Shown piece after piece: positions 25,778 through 34,215 of a stretch of DNA of 64,000 nt; the stretch's first letter is position 1, and the number at the start of each line of letters is the position of its first letter. The stretch spans positions 1,550,001 to 1,614,000 of the forward strand of contig NZ_CP034909.1 in NCBI RefSeq assembly GCF_008932245.1. Direction: 5' to 3'. This DNA comes from Sinorhizobium alkalisoli (GTDB lineage Bacteria > Pseudomonadota > Alphaproteobacteria > Rhizobiales > Rhizobiaceae). Position numbers and translations under genes: made by a program. A model generated the notes under the pieces. The model ran no database searches, was not told the DNA's origin, and saw nothing but the letters and a program-made list of their open reading frames with translations.

Positions 25778-26602
25778 TTAGTTGACGGTGAACGGGATGT
25801 TTGGAATCGATTCCGGGAACTGCGGCAGATCGATTGCCATCCACTTTTTCGTGACGGCGGCAAGCTCACCATTGGCCTTGATCTTCTCGATGAAGGCGTT
25901 GACGGCTTCGTTCCAGTCCTTCTCGCCGAGACGGGTCCCGACGCCGTTGTAGGTCGTCAGAAAGTCAATCTTGCGCTCATAGGTGCCGGCACTCGCCGCA
26001 TCCAGACGCTGGCCATAGAACTGGTTGCCGCCAATCGCCTTTACCTGTCCGGAGATGAGAGCCTGAATGGTTGCGGCGTCGTCATCAAAGCGGCGAACCG
26101 TCGCGGTGGATCCGACGGCGTCCGTGACGGCCTTGTCCTGCGAACTGGACTTAGGAACGCCAATCTCCCATCCCGCAACGTCTTCAGGCTTCGTAACCGT
26201 GTCGGACTTCGCGGCATAAAGGGAAATCGTGTTAGCGGCGTAGGGCTTGCTGTATTGAATCGATTTCGCGCGTTCTTCCGTCATCGCCATCGTTGCGAAC
26301 AGGATGTCGACTTTGCCGGTCGTAAGCGCCGGAATTCGGTTGGCGACGGCCAGCGGCTGGAATTGAACGTTCACGCCCAACTCCTTAGCAAAAAGGTTGG
26401 CGACGTCGGCGTCGAAGCCGTCCTGCACGCCGCTTGTGTTGACGAACCCCCATGGCGCATTGTCGCCCTGGATGCCGACCACAAGCGTGCCCTTTGCCTT
26501 GATTTCCTCCACACTTGCCGCAGAGGCGGTGGCAGCACCAACGGTTGCGAAGGCAATGGTTGCCAGTGCAAGTCCGAGAAAATTCCGACGATTGTGATGC
26601 AT
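25778..26602 (-). CDS. periplasmic solute-binding protein, family 3 (amino-acid type)
   Basis: A 274-residue binding protein. I chose the ATG at 26602 (MHHNRRNFLGLALATIAFA) because GAGGAGGAG lies upstream and it opens a signal peptide with a basic start, a hydrophobic core and cleavage near ASA-AS at about residue 29. The mature part shows the family 3 blocks GTLVVGIQGDNAPWGFVN, FDADVANLFAKELGVNVQFQPL, DILFATMAMTEERAKSIQYSKPY and KWMAIDLPQFP. It delivers ligand to the two permeases downstream. The ligand is unknown; the operon favours a cyclic hydroxy acid. Confidence 0.93.
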   Translation of the reverse strand: MHHNRRNFLGLALATIAFATVGAATASAASVEEIKAKGTLVVGIQGDNAPWGFVNTSGVQDGFDADVANLFAKELGVNVQFQPLAVANRIPALTTGKVDILFATMAMTEERAKSIQYSKPYAANTISLYAAKSDTVTKPEDVAGWEIGVPKSSSQDKAVTDAVGSTATVRRFDDDAATIQALISGQVKAIGGNQFYGQRLDAASAGTYERKIDFLTTYNGVGTRLGEKDWNEAVNAFIEKIKANGELAAVTKKWMAIDLPQFPESIPNIPFTVN

Positions 26603-26643
26603 GCTTATTCTCCTCCTCAAGAGTTTTGCTTCGAGCGAAGCGG

Positions 26644-27294
26644 TTATCGGGCAGCTTTCGCCATCCGTTTTTCGAGGCCGCTTCCGGCATGGGAGAGCGG
26701 CCAGCAAATGATGAAGTAGATTGCGCCGACGATCCCGAAGACGAGCAGCGGACGATAGGTCTGGTTTGAAATGATCTGGCCGGCGCGAGTGAGTTCAATG
26801 AAGCCGACGATTGCTGCCAGCGACGTGCCCTTGATGAGCTGGACAAGGAATCCGATCGTGGCCGGCATCGAGATTTTCAGGGCCTGCGGCAGGACGACGT
26901 CTTTCATCCGCGAGACATAATGCAGACCGAGGGCGTTGGCGGCTTCCGTCTGTCCCTTTGGCACAGCCTCGATGGAACCGCGCCAGATCTCTCCCAGGAA
27001 AGCACTGGCATGGAGCGTGAAGGCGATTGCGACCGCGATCCACGCATTGACCTCGATGCCCAAAAGCGCAACGCCGTAGTAGACAACGAAAAGCTGCATC
27101 AGAAGGGGCGTGCCCTGGAAGACGCCGATATAGCCTGCTGTGATCCTCCGGGCGGCTTTCGTCTTCGAGGTGCGCAGCAGCGCGATCAGGATTCCGAATA
27201 TCCCCCCACCGATGAACCCTACGATCGCGAGCAGCACGGTCCACTTCAAACCCTGCATCAAAAAGAAGAATTCATTTTCACCGATTGGACCCAT
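26644..27294 (-). CDS. ABC transporter permease, polar amino acid type (subunit 2)
   Basis: A 216-residue inner-membrane permease of the HisM/GlnP family with about five membrane segments. The EAA coupling loop is visible as EAANALGLHYVSRMKDVVLPQALKISMP, and the family mark RGTPLL appears as FQGTPLLMQLFVVYYG. It pairs with the permease gene just upstream (9-base gap) to form a heterodimeric channel. The N-terminus MGPIGENEFFFLMQGLKWT is short and periplasmic or cytoplasmic without a signal. Confidence 0.93.
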   Translation of the reverse strand: MGPIGENEFFFLMQGLKWTVLLAIVGFIGGGIFGILIALLRTSKTKAARRITAGYIGVFQGTPLLMQLFVVYYGVALLGIEVNAWIAVAIAFTLHASAFLGEIWRGSIEAVPKGQTEAANALGLHYVSRMKDVVLPQALKISMPATIGFLVQLIKGTSLAAIVGFIELTRAGQIISNQTYRPLLVFGIVGAIYFIICWPLSHAGSGLEKRMAKAAR

Positions 27295-27303
27295 GGCTGC
27301 CTC

Positions 27304-27972
27304 CTATCGCGTCGGGTAGTTGAAGTAGCGGCGGGAAATAAGGGCGAAGAGCCCCATCATCAGGGTCGAGATAACCAGATAGATAGCGGTCACCGTGAAA
27401 TAGACTTCGAAGCTGCGGAAGGTGTCAGACTCAATGCGCTGAGCGGCCGAGGTCAGTTCGTAAGCGGCGATTGACGTGCAGACGGACGTTGTCAGTGTCA
27501 GCATGATGAACTGGCTTGTGAGCGAGGGATAAATCGCCCGCAGCGCCGGCTTGAGCACGATGAGCCGGAAGACGTCCGCCTTGTGCAGTCCGAGGGCGAA
27601 GCCAGCCTCGATCTGGCCACGCGACACGCTCTCGACCCCGCCTCGAATGATCTCGATTGCGTACGCGCCACCGTTGATGCCGAGGGCAATGATCGCCGTA
27701 ACGGTCGGATTGAAGCGTATGCCCATGAGAGGAAGGGCAAAATATATGAAGAATATCTGCACGAGGAATGGCGTATTACGCACGACCTCGACGAACACGA
27801 TCACGGGAGTGCGTGTGATCTCGCTCTTGGACGTCCTTGCCACAACGCCCAGGATTCCGATAACGAGCGCCAGGAGCATCCCAGCCAACGCAAGGCCAAG
27901 CGTTCCAAGCGAACCCCACAGCAATTCCGGGGCGCGGTCGAGGACCGCACCGAAATCGAACCTATAAGGCAT
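27304..27972 (-). CDS. ABC transporter permease, polar amino acid type (subunit 1)
   Basis: A 222-residue permease homologous to its neighbour. The family blocks VVRNTPFLVQIFFIYFALP and the EAA loop QIEAGFALGLHKADVFRLIVLKPAL are clear, with GINGGAYAIEIIRGGVESV before it. With the other permease, the ATPase and the binding protein it makes a complete importer. It is preceded after 46 bases by the TIM-barrel gene. Confidence 0.93.
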   Translation of the reverse strand: MPYRFDFGAVLDRAPELLWGSLGTLGLALAGMLLALVIGILGVVARTSKSEITRTPVIVFVEVVRNTPFLVQIFFIYFALPLMGIRFNPTVTAIIALGINGGAYAIEIIRGGVESVSRGQIEAGFALGLHKADVFRLIVLKPALRAIYPSLTSQFIMLTLTTSVCTSIAAYELTSAAQRIESDTFRSFEVYFTVTAIYLVISTLMMGLFALISRRYFNYPTR

Positions 27973-28018
27973 GTAAGACTTCCTCCTTCCGACCGGCCTA
28001 TGCCACGTCGGCGCCGGA

Positions 28019-28840
28019 TCACTGATCCGGTTTCAAAATTCCCAGCGCGCTCTCATGGAGATGTTTTAAATGTGCCTCCGGGTCCACCGACCCGACGAGT
28101 GGCACTTCAACCGAGATAGCAGTGCCGTGTTCGGTTGCCGCCCACAGGTCCTTCAATGGCAATTCGCCTTCCCCGGGAGCGAGCCTGCCGCCTCTAGCCT
28201 CGGCGATCATTGCTTCCGATGTTTTGGGAGCAGGCCCGCGGACGTCGCAAAACTGCACGTGTTTTACCTTCCCCGCATTTGGCCGAAGCTCGTCGACCGA
28301 GGCGCCGTTTCGGAAGAAGTGAATCCCGTCAACAAGGATACCGGCGTTCTCTGCTCCGCAGGAATTCACGACCGCTACGCTGTCGCGAAAGGTTCTTACC
28401 GTCCGCCAACCCATGTTTTCGATGTCGACTGACATGCCATATCGCGCCGCGAGGGCGCAAAACTCCGAAAGGTTTGTGGCAAGACGACCGCCGTCGCGAT
28501 CATCGCCGCAAACACTCAGCCGGCGCGCCCCTATGTTCGCAGCGGCTGCCACGGTCGCCTCATGGCAGGCCGCGACGAAGCTCTCGTCGATCACGAAGAA
28601 CTCGATATCGAACACCTTGATGCCTTCGCCATCGGCAACGGCCTTGAATTCCTGGGCACTCCGGCTGCCCACCGGCAACTCGTAGAAAGGGGCTCCGGGA
28701 AAGGCGGGGTGGAGACGCAGCCCTATCGACGCAAAACCCGCCCGAGCGGCGATCACGGCGAACTCCTTGGGCGCCAGCGTGATGGATGAAAAATGCGCCG
28801 CGCCCAGTTCGGGGCCCGGTCCTGGCGTCGCGACGGTCAT
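28019..28840 (-). CDS. TIM-barrel sugar-phosphate isomerase/epimerase family protein, candidate 3-dehydroshikimate dehydratase
   Basis: A 273-residue AP_endonuc_2 (xylose isomerase-like) TIM barrel. The ATG at 28840 shares its A with the TGA of the GntR gene, so the two are translationally coupled; an in-frame ATG 26 codons up lies inside the regulator. Candidate metal ligands are the acidic residues in DIEFFVIDE, VDIENMGWR, ILVDGIHF and VQFCDVRG. The same fold includes the AsbF and QsuB/QuiC-type 3-dehydroshikimate dehydratases, which make protocatechuate from 3-dehydroshikimate, the product of AroQ. That role would complete the operon, but hydroxypyruvate isomerase or inosose-type activity cannot be excluded. 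Confidence 0.8.
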   Translation of the reverse strand: MTVATPGPGPELGAAHFSSITLAPKEFAVIAARAGFASIGLRLHPAFPGAPFYELPVGSRSAQEFKAVADGEGIKVFDIEFFVIDESFVAACHEATVAAAANIGARRLSVCGDDRDGGRLATNLSEFCALAARYGMSVDIENMGWRTVRTFRDSVAVVNSCGAENAGILVDGIHFFRNGASVDELRPNAGKVKHVQFCDVRGPAPKTSEAMIAEARGGRLAPGEGELPLKDLWAATEHGTAISVEVPLVGSVDPEAHLKHLHESALGILKPDQ

Positions 28841-29577
28841 CACAAGATCCCCTTTGTCGCGAGGTGTTTGCGCAGATTGGTTCCCGTGCGGTGAATATGC
28901 TGACGCAACATGTCGCACGCATAGTCCAGATCACGCGCGACGGCTCCCTGAGCAATCTCACTGTGCTCCTGGCTGACGTTGCGGTCACCCGACGTGCGGG
29001 TCAGAAACGCCCGGCGATAACGGTCGTTGAGATTGAGAAGCAGTCTGCAGAAATGGAGCAGGATCGGCTTCCCGCAGCCCGATATGAGTGTCAGATGAAA
29101 TTCGCGGTGGAGCTCCTCCCAGCGCTCCAGTGTCTCCGGACGAGCTGCGTCACGCTCGGTGCGATTCAGGCGATGCAGCGCGCGCATGACGTTGCCTTCC
29201 CACTCGACGTCGCCGACCCGCATGGACTCGCGAAGCGCAAAGATTTCGAACTCTTCGCGCAAGGTGGTTATCTCTTCCAGATTGGCCAGGGAAATCGGTG
29301 AAACGCGGTAGCCGCGATTGTCCTCGAACTCCACTAGACCGTCCGATATCAGCCGCGCCAACCCTTCACGCAGCGGACTGAGGCTCACGTTGAACGTCTT
29401 GCGCGCCTTGTCGAGATTGATCTTGCTGCCGGCCTGAAGCTCGCCAGAGATGATCGCCTCACGAAGACGGGAGGCAAGCTGGCTCCCAATTGTGTTTTTG
29501 CCGTCATCGAGAAAGCCAGAAGACGATGGAGCATCTTCTGTCGTCGGAGCAAATGCGCCGTCGTCATCCGGTACCAT
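28840..29577 (-). CDS. GntR-family transcriptional regulator (FCD type)
   Basis: A 245-residue GntR/FadR-like regulator. The start ATG at 29577 (MVPDDDGAFAP) has GGGAGGAAC just upstream; the frame is open 40 codons further but without a ribosome site. The winged helix is SQLASRLREAIISGELQAGSKINLDKARKTFNVSLSPLREGLARLISDGLV, and a helical FCD ligand domain follows with EFHLTLISGCGKPILLHFC. It heads the minus arm of the island and faces the dioxygenase gene, so it probably represses both arms and is released by a pathway acid. Palindromes at 29784-29795 and 29620-29635 are likely sites. Confidence 0.92.
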   Translation of the reverse strand: MVPDDDGAFAPTTEDAPSSSGFLDDGKNTIGSQLASRLREAIISGELQAGSKINLDKARKTFNVSLSPLREGLARLISDGLVEFEDNRGYRVSPISLANLEEITTLREEFEIFALRESMRVGDVEWEGNVMRALHRLNRTERDAARPETLERWEELHREFHLTLISGCGKPILLHFCRLLLNLNDRYRRAFLTRTSGDRNVSQEHSEIAQGAVARDLDYACDMLRQHIHRTGTNLRKHLATKGIL

Positions 29578-29619
29578 TGTTCCTCCCAGGGTTCCTCGAG
29601 CTAATTGTCGATGATCGAT

Positions 29620-29635
29620 ATAATAAACGATTATT
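29620..29635. promoter_or_regulatory. second candidate GntR operator, near the gntR start
   Basis: ATAAT-AAACG-ATTAT at 29620-29634 is an inverted repeat sharing the CGATTAT half with the perfect palindrome at 29784-29795. It lies about 43 bases before the GntR ATG and could serve autoregulation. The different centre length (5 against 2 bases) makes it weaker evidence. Confidence 0.4.
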
Positions 29636-29776
29636 CCTGTCAACTTGAGTGCGCTTAATCTGCAAAATTCGAGCGGCCAGCCGCATTTATCAAACAATGT
29701 TTCGAAAAATCAATGCACTGAATGCCGATATCTTGGTTCTTCCGACCAATTGTCGCTGCGAGGACGCATGGCAGCC

Positions 29777-29804
29777 TTGACATATAATCGATTATTTTGA
29801 TAGT
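29777..29804 (+). promoter_or_regulatory. sigma-70-like promoter with palindromic operator in its spacer, for the dioxygenase operon
   Basis: A TTGACA -35 box (29777-29782) and a GATAGT -10-like box (29799-29804) are 16 bases apart. The spacer contains the perfect 12-base palindrome ATAATCGATTAT (29784-29795). A regulator bound there would block polymerase, which fits repression by the divergent GntR protein. The dioxygenase ATG follows 24 bases after the -10 box with GGGAGG in between. Confidence 0.65.
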
Positions 29805-29828
29805 CGGGGAAACCGGGAGGTAGCCCAC

Positions 29829-30722
29829 ATGGTGATCAAAACTGAATGCGATCTGACGCCAGCCGTCCTTGCTGTGATGAATCGCACTGAAGACCCCCGC
29901 CTGCGGGAAATCCTCGTGGCGATGGTCAAGCATCTTCATGCCTTCGTGCGCGAGGTTCGACTGACGGAGGTCGAGTTTCGGGAGGCGACAGCCATTCTGA
30001 ATGAGATCGGGAAGCTGCATACCGATCATCACAACGAGTTTGTACTGATGGCCGGTTCCCTTGGCGTGTCTTCACTTGTCTGCCTGCTGAACAATGGCGA
30101 CAGCGGACAGACTGAGACCTCCCAGTCGCTGTTGGGCCCATTCTGGCGGCTCAACTCTCCGCGAGTCGAAAATGGCGGGTCGATCATCCGATCCGAGACG
30201 CCGGGCACTCCCTTGTTCGTGCATGCCAGCGTCGTCGACCGCGACGGTAAGCCAATTGCCGGCGCCGAAGTGGACGTGTGGCATGCATCTCCCGTCGGTC
30301 TTTATGAAAACCAGGACCCGGACCAGGCCGAGATGAACTTGCGCGGCAAATTCATGACCGACGAGCAAGGTCGGTTCTGGTTCAGGACCGTCAAGATGGT
30401 CGGGTATCCGATACCGGTCGATGGCGTGGTCGGACGCCTGCTCAAAGCTCAGGGACGCCATCCGTACCGACCAGCGCACCTGCACGCACTGATCTTCAAG
30501 CATGGATACAAGACGCTGATTTCCCAGGTCTTCGACCCCAGCGACCCGAACATCGACTCCGATGTTCAGTTCGGTGTCACGGCAGCGCTGACCGGCGACT
30601 TCATTCGTCATGAGGAGCCCCATCCGACCGAAGCGGATATTCCTGGTCCGTGGTTCTCGCTCGACTACACCTATGTCATGGAGCCCGGCGAAGCCGTTTT
30701 GCCGCGTCCCCCGATCAAGTAA
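29829..30722 (+). CDS. intradiol ring-cleavage dioxygenase, hydroxyquinol 1,2-dioxygenase-like
   Basis: A 297-residue non-haem Fe(III) intradiol dioxygenase. The four iron ligands are visible: Tyr159 (ASPVGLYEN), Tyr193 (KMVGYPIPVDG), His217 and His219 (YRPAHLHALIF). The N-terminal helical dimerisation domain (1 to about 105) and the following SLLGPFWR and DVWHASP segments fit the catechol/hydroxyquinol 1,2-dioxygenase group rather than protocatechuate 3,4-dioxygenase; the MVGYPIPVDGVVG region resembles hydroxyquinol enzymes. It cleaves a 1,2-dihydroxy or 1,2,4-trihydroxy benzene between the hydroxyls. GGGAGG lies 7 bases before the ATG. No maleylacetate reductase is nearby, which is odd for a pure hydroxyquinol route. 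Confidence 0.9.
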   Translation: MVIKTECDLTPAVLAVMNRTEDPRLREILVAMVKHLHAFVREVRLTEVEFREATAILNEIGKLHTDHHNEFVLMAGSLGVSSLVCLLNNGDSGQTETSQSLLGPFWRLNSPRVENGGSIIRSETPGTPLFVHASVVDRDGKPIAGAEVDVWHASPVGLYENQDPDQAEMNLRGKFMTDEQGRFWFRTVKMVGYPIPVDGVVGRLLKAQGRHPYRPAHLHALIFKHGYKTLISQVFDPSDPNIDSDVQFGVTAALTGDFIRHEEPHPTEADIPGPWFSLDYTYVMEPGEAVLPRPPIK

Positions 30723-30746
30723 ATCACGATCAGCAGAGCAAACGAT

Positions 30747-31529
30747 ATGATCACCGAAGAAGAACGCCGGGCCGCGGCAGACGCGCTGCTCAAAGCTGAA
30801 ATCGAGCGCAAGCCGATCATTCAGCCTAGCCAGACCTACCCGAACCTCGAACTCGAGGACGCCTACCGAATTCAGGCTTTGTGGGCGGAGGCGAGAGTGG
30901 CCAAGGGTGCACGGATCGTCGGGCATAAGATCGGCCTGACGTCACGCGCGATGCAGATGGCTTCGAAGATGACGGAGCCGGACTACGGCTGCATTCTCGA
31001 CGATGCGCTTTACAACGACGGAGCGCAGATCAGGGCTGACCTGTTTATCAAGCCGCGCCTCGAGGTCGAGCTGGCCTTCGTCATGGGTGAGGATCTCGTC
31101 GGGCCCGGCACCAGGATCTATGACGTCATGCGTGCGACCGAGTTCGTTGTCCCGGCGCTCGAGATCATCGACTACCGGACCGAAGTCCCTCGAGCGATCA
31201 CCGATACCATTGCGGACAACGCGGCTTTCGGCGCCCTCGTCGTTGGCGGCCGTATAATTCGGCCGATGGACATCGATATCCGTTGGGTCGGAGCGACTCT
31301 TTCCAAGAACGGCATCATCGAGGAGTCGGGCGTTTCGGCGGCGATCATGGGACATCCGGCAGCCGGCATTGCGTGGCTGGTCAACAAACTTCATGCTGTG
31401 GGCGGCGGCCTGAAGAAGGGACAAATAGTCCTGGCCGGCTCGTTCACGCGCCCTGTCGATATCGCGAAAGGTGACGTCATTCAGGCCGATTACGGCCCTG
31501 TCGGCTCGATCGGCGTGTCGTTCGTGTGA
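30747..31529 (+). CDS. 2-oxo-hept-4-ene-1,7-dioate hydratase / 2-keto-4-pentenoate hydratase family
   Basis: A 260-residue hydratase of the HpaH/MhpD (FAH-like) family, close to the usual 265 residues. Landmarks are [29 protein letters not shown] and the metal-binding acidic cluster [16 protein letters not shown], with a further acidic ligand in [10 protein letters not shown]. HpaH-type enzymes add water to 2-oxo-hept-4-ene-1,7-dioate to give the substrate of an HpaI-type aldolase, and such an aldolase gene follows 8 bases downstream. This combination normally belongs to extradiol (meta) pathways, whereas the preceding gene is an intradiol dioxygenase. Confidence 0.92.
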   Translation: MITEEERRAAADALLKAEIERKPIIQPSQTYPNLELEDAYRIQALWAEARVAKGARIVGHKIGLTSRAMQMASKMTEPDYGCILDDALYNDGAQIRADLFIKPRLEVELAFVMGEDLVGPGTRIYDVMRATEFVVPALEIIDYRTEVPRAITDTIADNAAFGALVVGGRIIRPMDIDIRWVGATLSKNGIIEESGVSAAIMGHPAAGIAWLVNKLHAVGGGLKKGQIVLAGSFTRPVDIAKGDVIQADYGPVGSIGVSFV

Positions 31530-31537
31530 GGTGCTGG

Positions 31538-32329
31538 ATGGAACATCCTGTCAATCGGTTCAAGCAGAAGCTTCTTGCCGGTCAAAGTCAGATCGGCCTG
31601 TGGTGTGGCCTGCCGGGAAGCTACGCCGCGGAAATCGTCGCGCCTTCCGGTTTCGATTGGCTCCTGTTCGACACGGAACATTCTCCGGGTGACGTTCTGA
31701 CCGTCCTGCCACAATTGCAAGCGGTCGCACCATACGACGTTTCCCCAGTCGTCCGCCCGGCCATCAACGACCCCGTTCTCATCAAACGTTTCCTGGATAT
31801 CGGCGTTCAGACGCTGCTCATTCCTTACGTTCAGAACGCGGAAGAGGCGAAAGCCGCAGTCGCGGCCGTGCGGTATCCTCCGGAGGGAATTCGTGGTGTT
31901 TCCGCCCTGACGCGCGCCACTCGTTTCGGCCGAGTTGTGAACTATGCGCAAAATGCGGAACGGGAAATTTGCCTTTTGCTGCAAGTTGAGACGCGGGAGG
32001 CGCTTGGCAACCTCGAGTCGATTGCCTCGGTAGAGGGAGTGGATGGGGTATTCGTAGGACCGGCAGACCTGGCAGCGAGTTTCGGACACAGGGGCCAACC
32101 GAGCCACCCGGAGGTGGTCGGTGCAATCGTCGACGCGATTGAACGCCTGAAAGCCTTGGGCAAGCCTGCGGGCATTCTTACCCCGGATGAGACGTTCGCG
32201 GCACGGTGCATCTCACTGGGAACACTTTTTACTGCCGTTGGTGTCGATGTCGCCGTTTTGGCAAGGGGATCGGAAGCACTCGCGGCACGATTTTTATCGC
32301 AAGAAGCGTGCCGCGATGCCGGAACGTGA
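31538..32329 (+). CDS. HpcH/HpaI-family aldolase
   Basis: A 263-residue class II pyruvate aldolase. The start ATG at 31538 ([15 protein letters not shown]) follows GAGGTG; a GTG four codons up is less likely. Active-site features match Hpa[13 protein letters not shown] with the catalytic His, the Arg in [26 protein letters not shown] with a metal-binding Glu, and [20 protein letters not shown] with a metal-binding Asp. It should split 4-hydroxy-2-oxo-heptanedioate or a similar 4-hydroxy-2-oxo acid to pyruvate plus an aldehyde. The stop lies 14 bases inside the next gene. Confidence 0.94.
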   Translation: MEHPVNRFKQKLLAGQSQIGLWCGLPGSYAAEIVAPSGFDWLLFDTEHSPGDVLTVLPQLQAVAPYDVSPVVRPAINDPVLIKRFLDIGVQTLLIPYVQNAEEAKAAVAAVRYPPEGIRGVSALTRATRFGRVVNYAQNAEREICLLLQVETREALGNLESIASVEGVDGVFVGPADLAASFGHRGQPSHPEVVGAIVDAIERLKALGKPAGILTPDETFAARCISLGTLFTAVGVDVAVLARGSEALAARFLSQEACRDAGT

Positions 32330-33002
32330 AGAACTCCTCATTGAAATCGCACCGACGGGAGTCATCAGAGCGGCGGTCAACATGTCGAATGCCGCACTTG
32401 TCAAACTCGATCCGGTGACAGGCGTACTAAACGGGCAGAGCGCGCAGATCGCGACCGCACTTGCGGCAGAACTCGACTGCGGTTTGTCGCTGGTCCGATA
32501 CGGATCGGCTGCCGACATTCTCGCGGCTGCCGAAGGCAGCGAGTGGGACGTTGCGTTCATTGCTTCCGATCCGTCACGTGCCGACAGGTTCTCCTTCTCG
32601 CCACCCTATACCACGGTGACCGCCAGCTTTCTGGTATCGGACCGGAGCCCTCTGGGCAGCGTCGAGCATGTTGACGTCGAAGGGGTGCGCATTGCCGCAG
32701 CCAGAACCGCTGCGTATACAAGGGAGCTTGAGCGACAGATTAGAAGTGCAATCCTCCTCCATACCGAAAGTCCCGCCTCCGCCCTGGACATGCTTGTATC
32801 CTCCGAGTGCGATGCGGCTGCGGGCCTGACCGAGTCCCTGTCACGTTTCTGCGAAGAGAATCCAGGTTTCCGAGTTGTTGAGGGGACATTCTCGAAAGTG
32901 CCTCAGGCGATCGCTGTGCATCGGAGGTGTGTCCACGCGTCAACCTTCCTGTCGGACTTCATCCAACAGCATTGCAGTGCGGGTAAGCCGAGCAATCCTT
33001 AA
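32316..33002 (+). CDS. solute-binding-protein family 3-like domain without signal peptide
   Basis: A 228-residue protein made of one PBPb/family 3 periplasmic-binding-protein domain: [74 protein letters not shown] (shown here as consecutive landmarks) and a C-terminal QAIAVHRR block. The ATG at 32316 overlaps the aldolase gene by 14 bases. Neither this start nor any upstream codon gives a hydrophobic signal sequence, so the protein should stay in the cytoplasm. It may be a ligand sensor, an enzyme on the same fold as cyclohexadienyl dehydratase, or a decayed binding protein. Confidence 0.75.
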   Translation: MPEREELLIEIAPTGVIRAAVNMSNAALVKLDPVTGVLNGQSAQIATALAAELDCGLSLVRYGSAADILAAAEGSEWDVAFIASDPSRADRFSFSPPYTTVTASFLVSDRSPLGSVEHVDVEGVRIAAARTAAYTRELERQIRSAILLHTESPASALDMLVSSECDAAAGLTESLSRFCEENPGFRVVEGTFSKVPQAIAVHRRCVHASTFLSDFIQQHCSAGKPSNP

Positions 33003-33117
33003 TTTGCATGGGGCACTTCAATTGGGACAATTTCCTCATTCCGCGCCGCACCGGCGGATATCGCTGGCTGCGCTCAGGGTAGGCTTCGCCCCCTCCCGCA
33101 AGCAACCGCGAGAATGA

Positions 33118-34065
33118 TCACGGCCCGAACACCGACCATCCCGTGCGCGCCGCCAGCATCTCGAGCGCCAGCGAGCCGAGCAGCGAGTTTCCGTTCTCGT
33201 TCAGTCCCGGCGACCAGACGGCGATCGAGGCCCTGCCCGGCGCAACCGCCATGATACCGCCGCCGACGCCGCTTTTGGCGGGCAGCCCGACGCGATAGGC
33301 GAAATCGCCGGAGCCGTCATAATGACCGCAGGTGAGCATCAGCGCGTTGATGCGCCGGGCCCGCTGCCGCGAGACCACGGAATGCCCGGTCAAGGGATTG
33401 CTGCCGCCGGCGGCGAGGAACAGTCCCGCCTTGGCGAGCTGGCTGCAGGTCATTGCCAGCGCGCAATGGTGGAAATAGACCCCGAGCACATGCTCGGCCG
33501 GATGGTCGAGCCGTCCGAAGGAGCGCATGAAATTGGCGAGCGCAAAATTGCGGAAGCCGGTTGCCGTTTCCGAACGCGCAACCTCGTGGTCGATCACGAT
33601 TGTGTCGTCGTCGGCGAGATAGCGCACGAAGCGCACGATCTCACCGATCAGTTCCCTCGGCGTGTGGCCGGCAAGGATGAGATCGCTGATGGTGATCGCC
33701 CCGGCATTGATGAACGGATTGCGCGGTTTGCCGCCCTCGTGTTCGAGCTGGACGATCGAATTGAAGGCCGAGCCGGACGGCTCGCGCCCGACGCGGTTCC
33801 AGATGTTCTCGCCATGCTTTCCGAGTGCCAGCGTCAAGGTGAACACCTTGGAGACGCTTTGAATCGAGAACGGTACTTCCGCGTCGCCGACGCGGTGCAA
33901 TTCGCCATCCGTCGTCACGATCGCCATACCGAAATGGCGCGGGTTTACCCGAGCGAGCTGGGGAATATAGTCGGCGACCTTGCCCTCGCCGAAGCGCGGC
34001 GCCAGCTCCCGATGGATGTCGTCGAGGATCAACTGGAGATCCTGTCGCGCTGTCTGCTCCGGCAT
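33118..34065 (-). CDS. glsA: glutaminase GlsA
   Basis: A 315-residue serine-dependent glutaminase of the beta-lactamase-like family, releasing ammonia from glutamine. The ATG at 34065 ([21 protein letters not shown]) follows GAGGAG and gives the family length; the frame runs 22 codons further up. Catalytic landmarks are [16 protein letters not shown] (Ser and Lys of S-x-x-K), the NPFINAGAI block, [18 protein letters not shown] and the Tyr in [28 protein letters not shown]. The rpsD terminator lies about 100 bases beyond its start, so it has its own promoter in between. Confidence 0.95.
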   Translation of the reverse strand: MPEQTARQDLQLILDDIHRELAPRFGEGKVADYIPQLARVNPRHFGMAIVTTDGELHRVGDAEVPFSIQSVSKVFTLTLALGKHGENIWNRVGREPSGSAFNSIVQLEHEGGKPRNPFINAGAITISDLILAGHTPRELIGEIVRFVRYLADDDTIVIDHEVARSETATGFRNFALANFMRSFGRLDHPAEHVLGVYFHHCALAMTCSQLAKAGLFLAAGGSNPLTGHSVVSRQRARRINALMLTCGHYDGSGDFAYRVGLPAKSGVGGGIMAVAPGRASIAVWSPGLNENGNSLLGSLALEMLAARTGWSVFGP

Positions 34066-34163
34066 GCGGCACTCCTCGGCGCTGGCGTGGGAGAGACCCT
34101 CCGGGAAACTTTTCTGCCCGCGTCCCGCCAACTTATGAGATCCGTTCCGATCTTCCCCTATAG

Positions 34164-34188
34164 AAAAACCGCCCGTTTCCGGGCGGTT
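34164..34188 (-). terminator. intrinsic terminator after rpsD
   Basis: On the minus strand ACCGCCCG-GAAA-CGGGCGGT is followed by a run of T residues (the AAAAA at 34164-34168 on plus). It is a textbook terminator 28 bases past the rpsD stop. Confidence 0.9.
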
Positions 34189-34215
34189 CCAAAAATCCAG
34201 CCACGAAGGCCCGGA

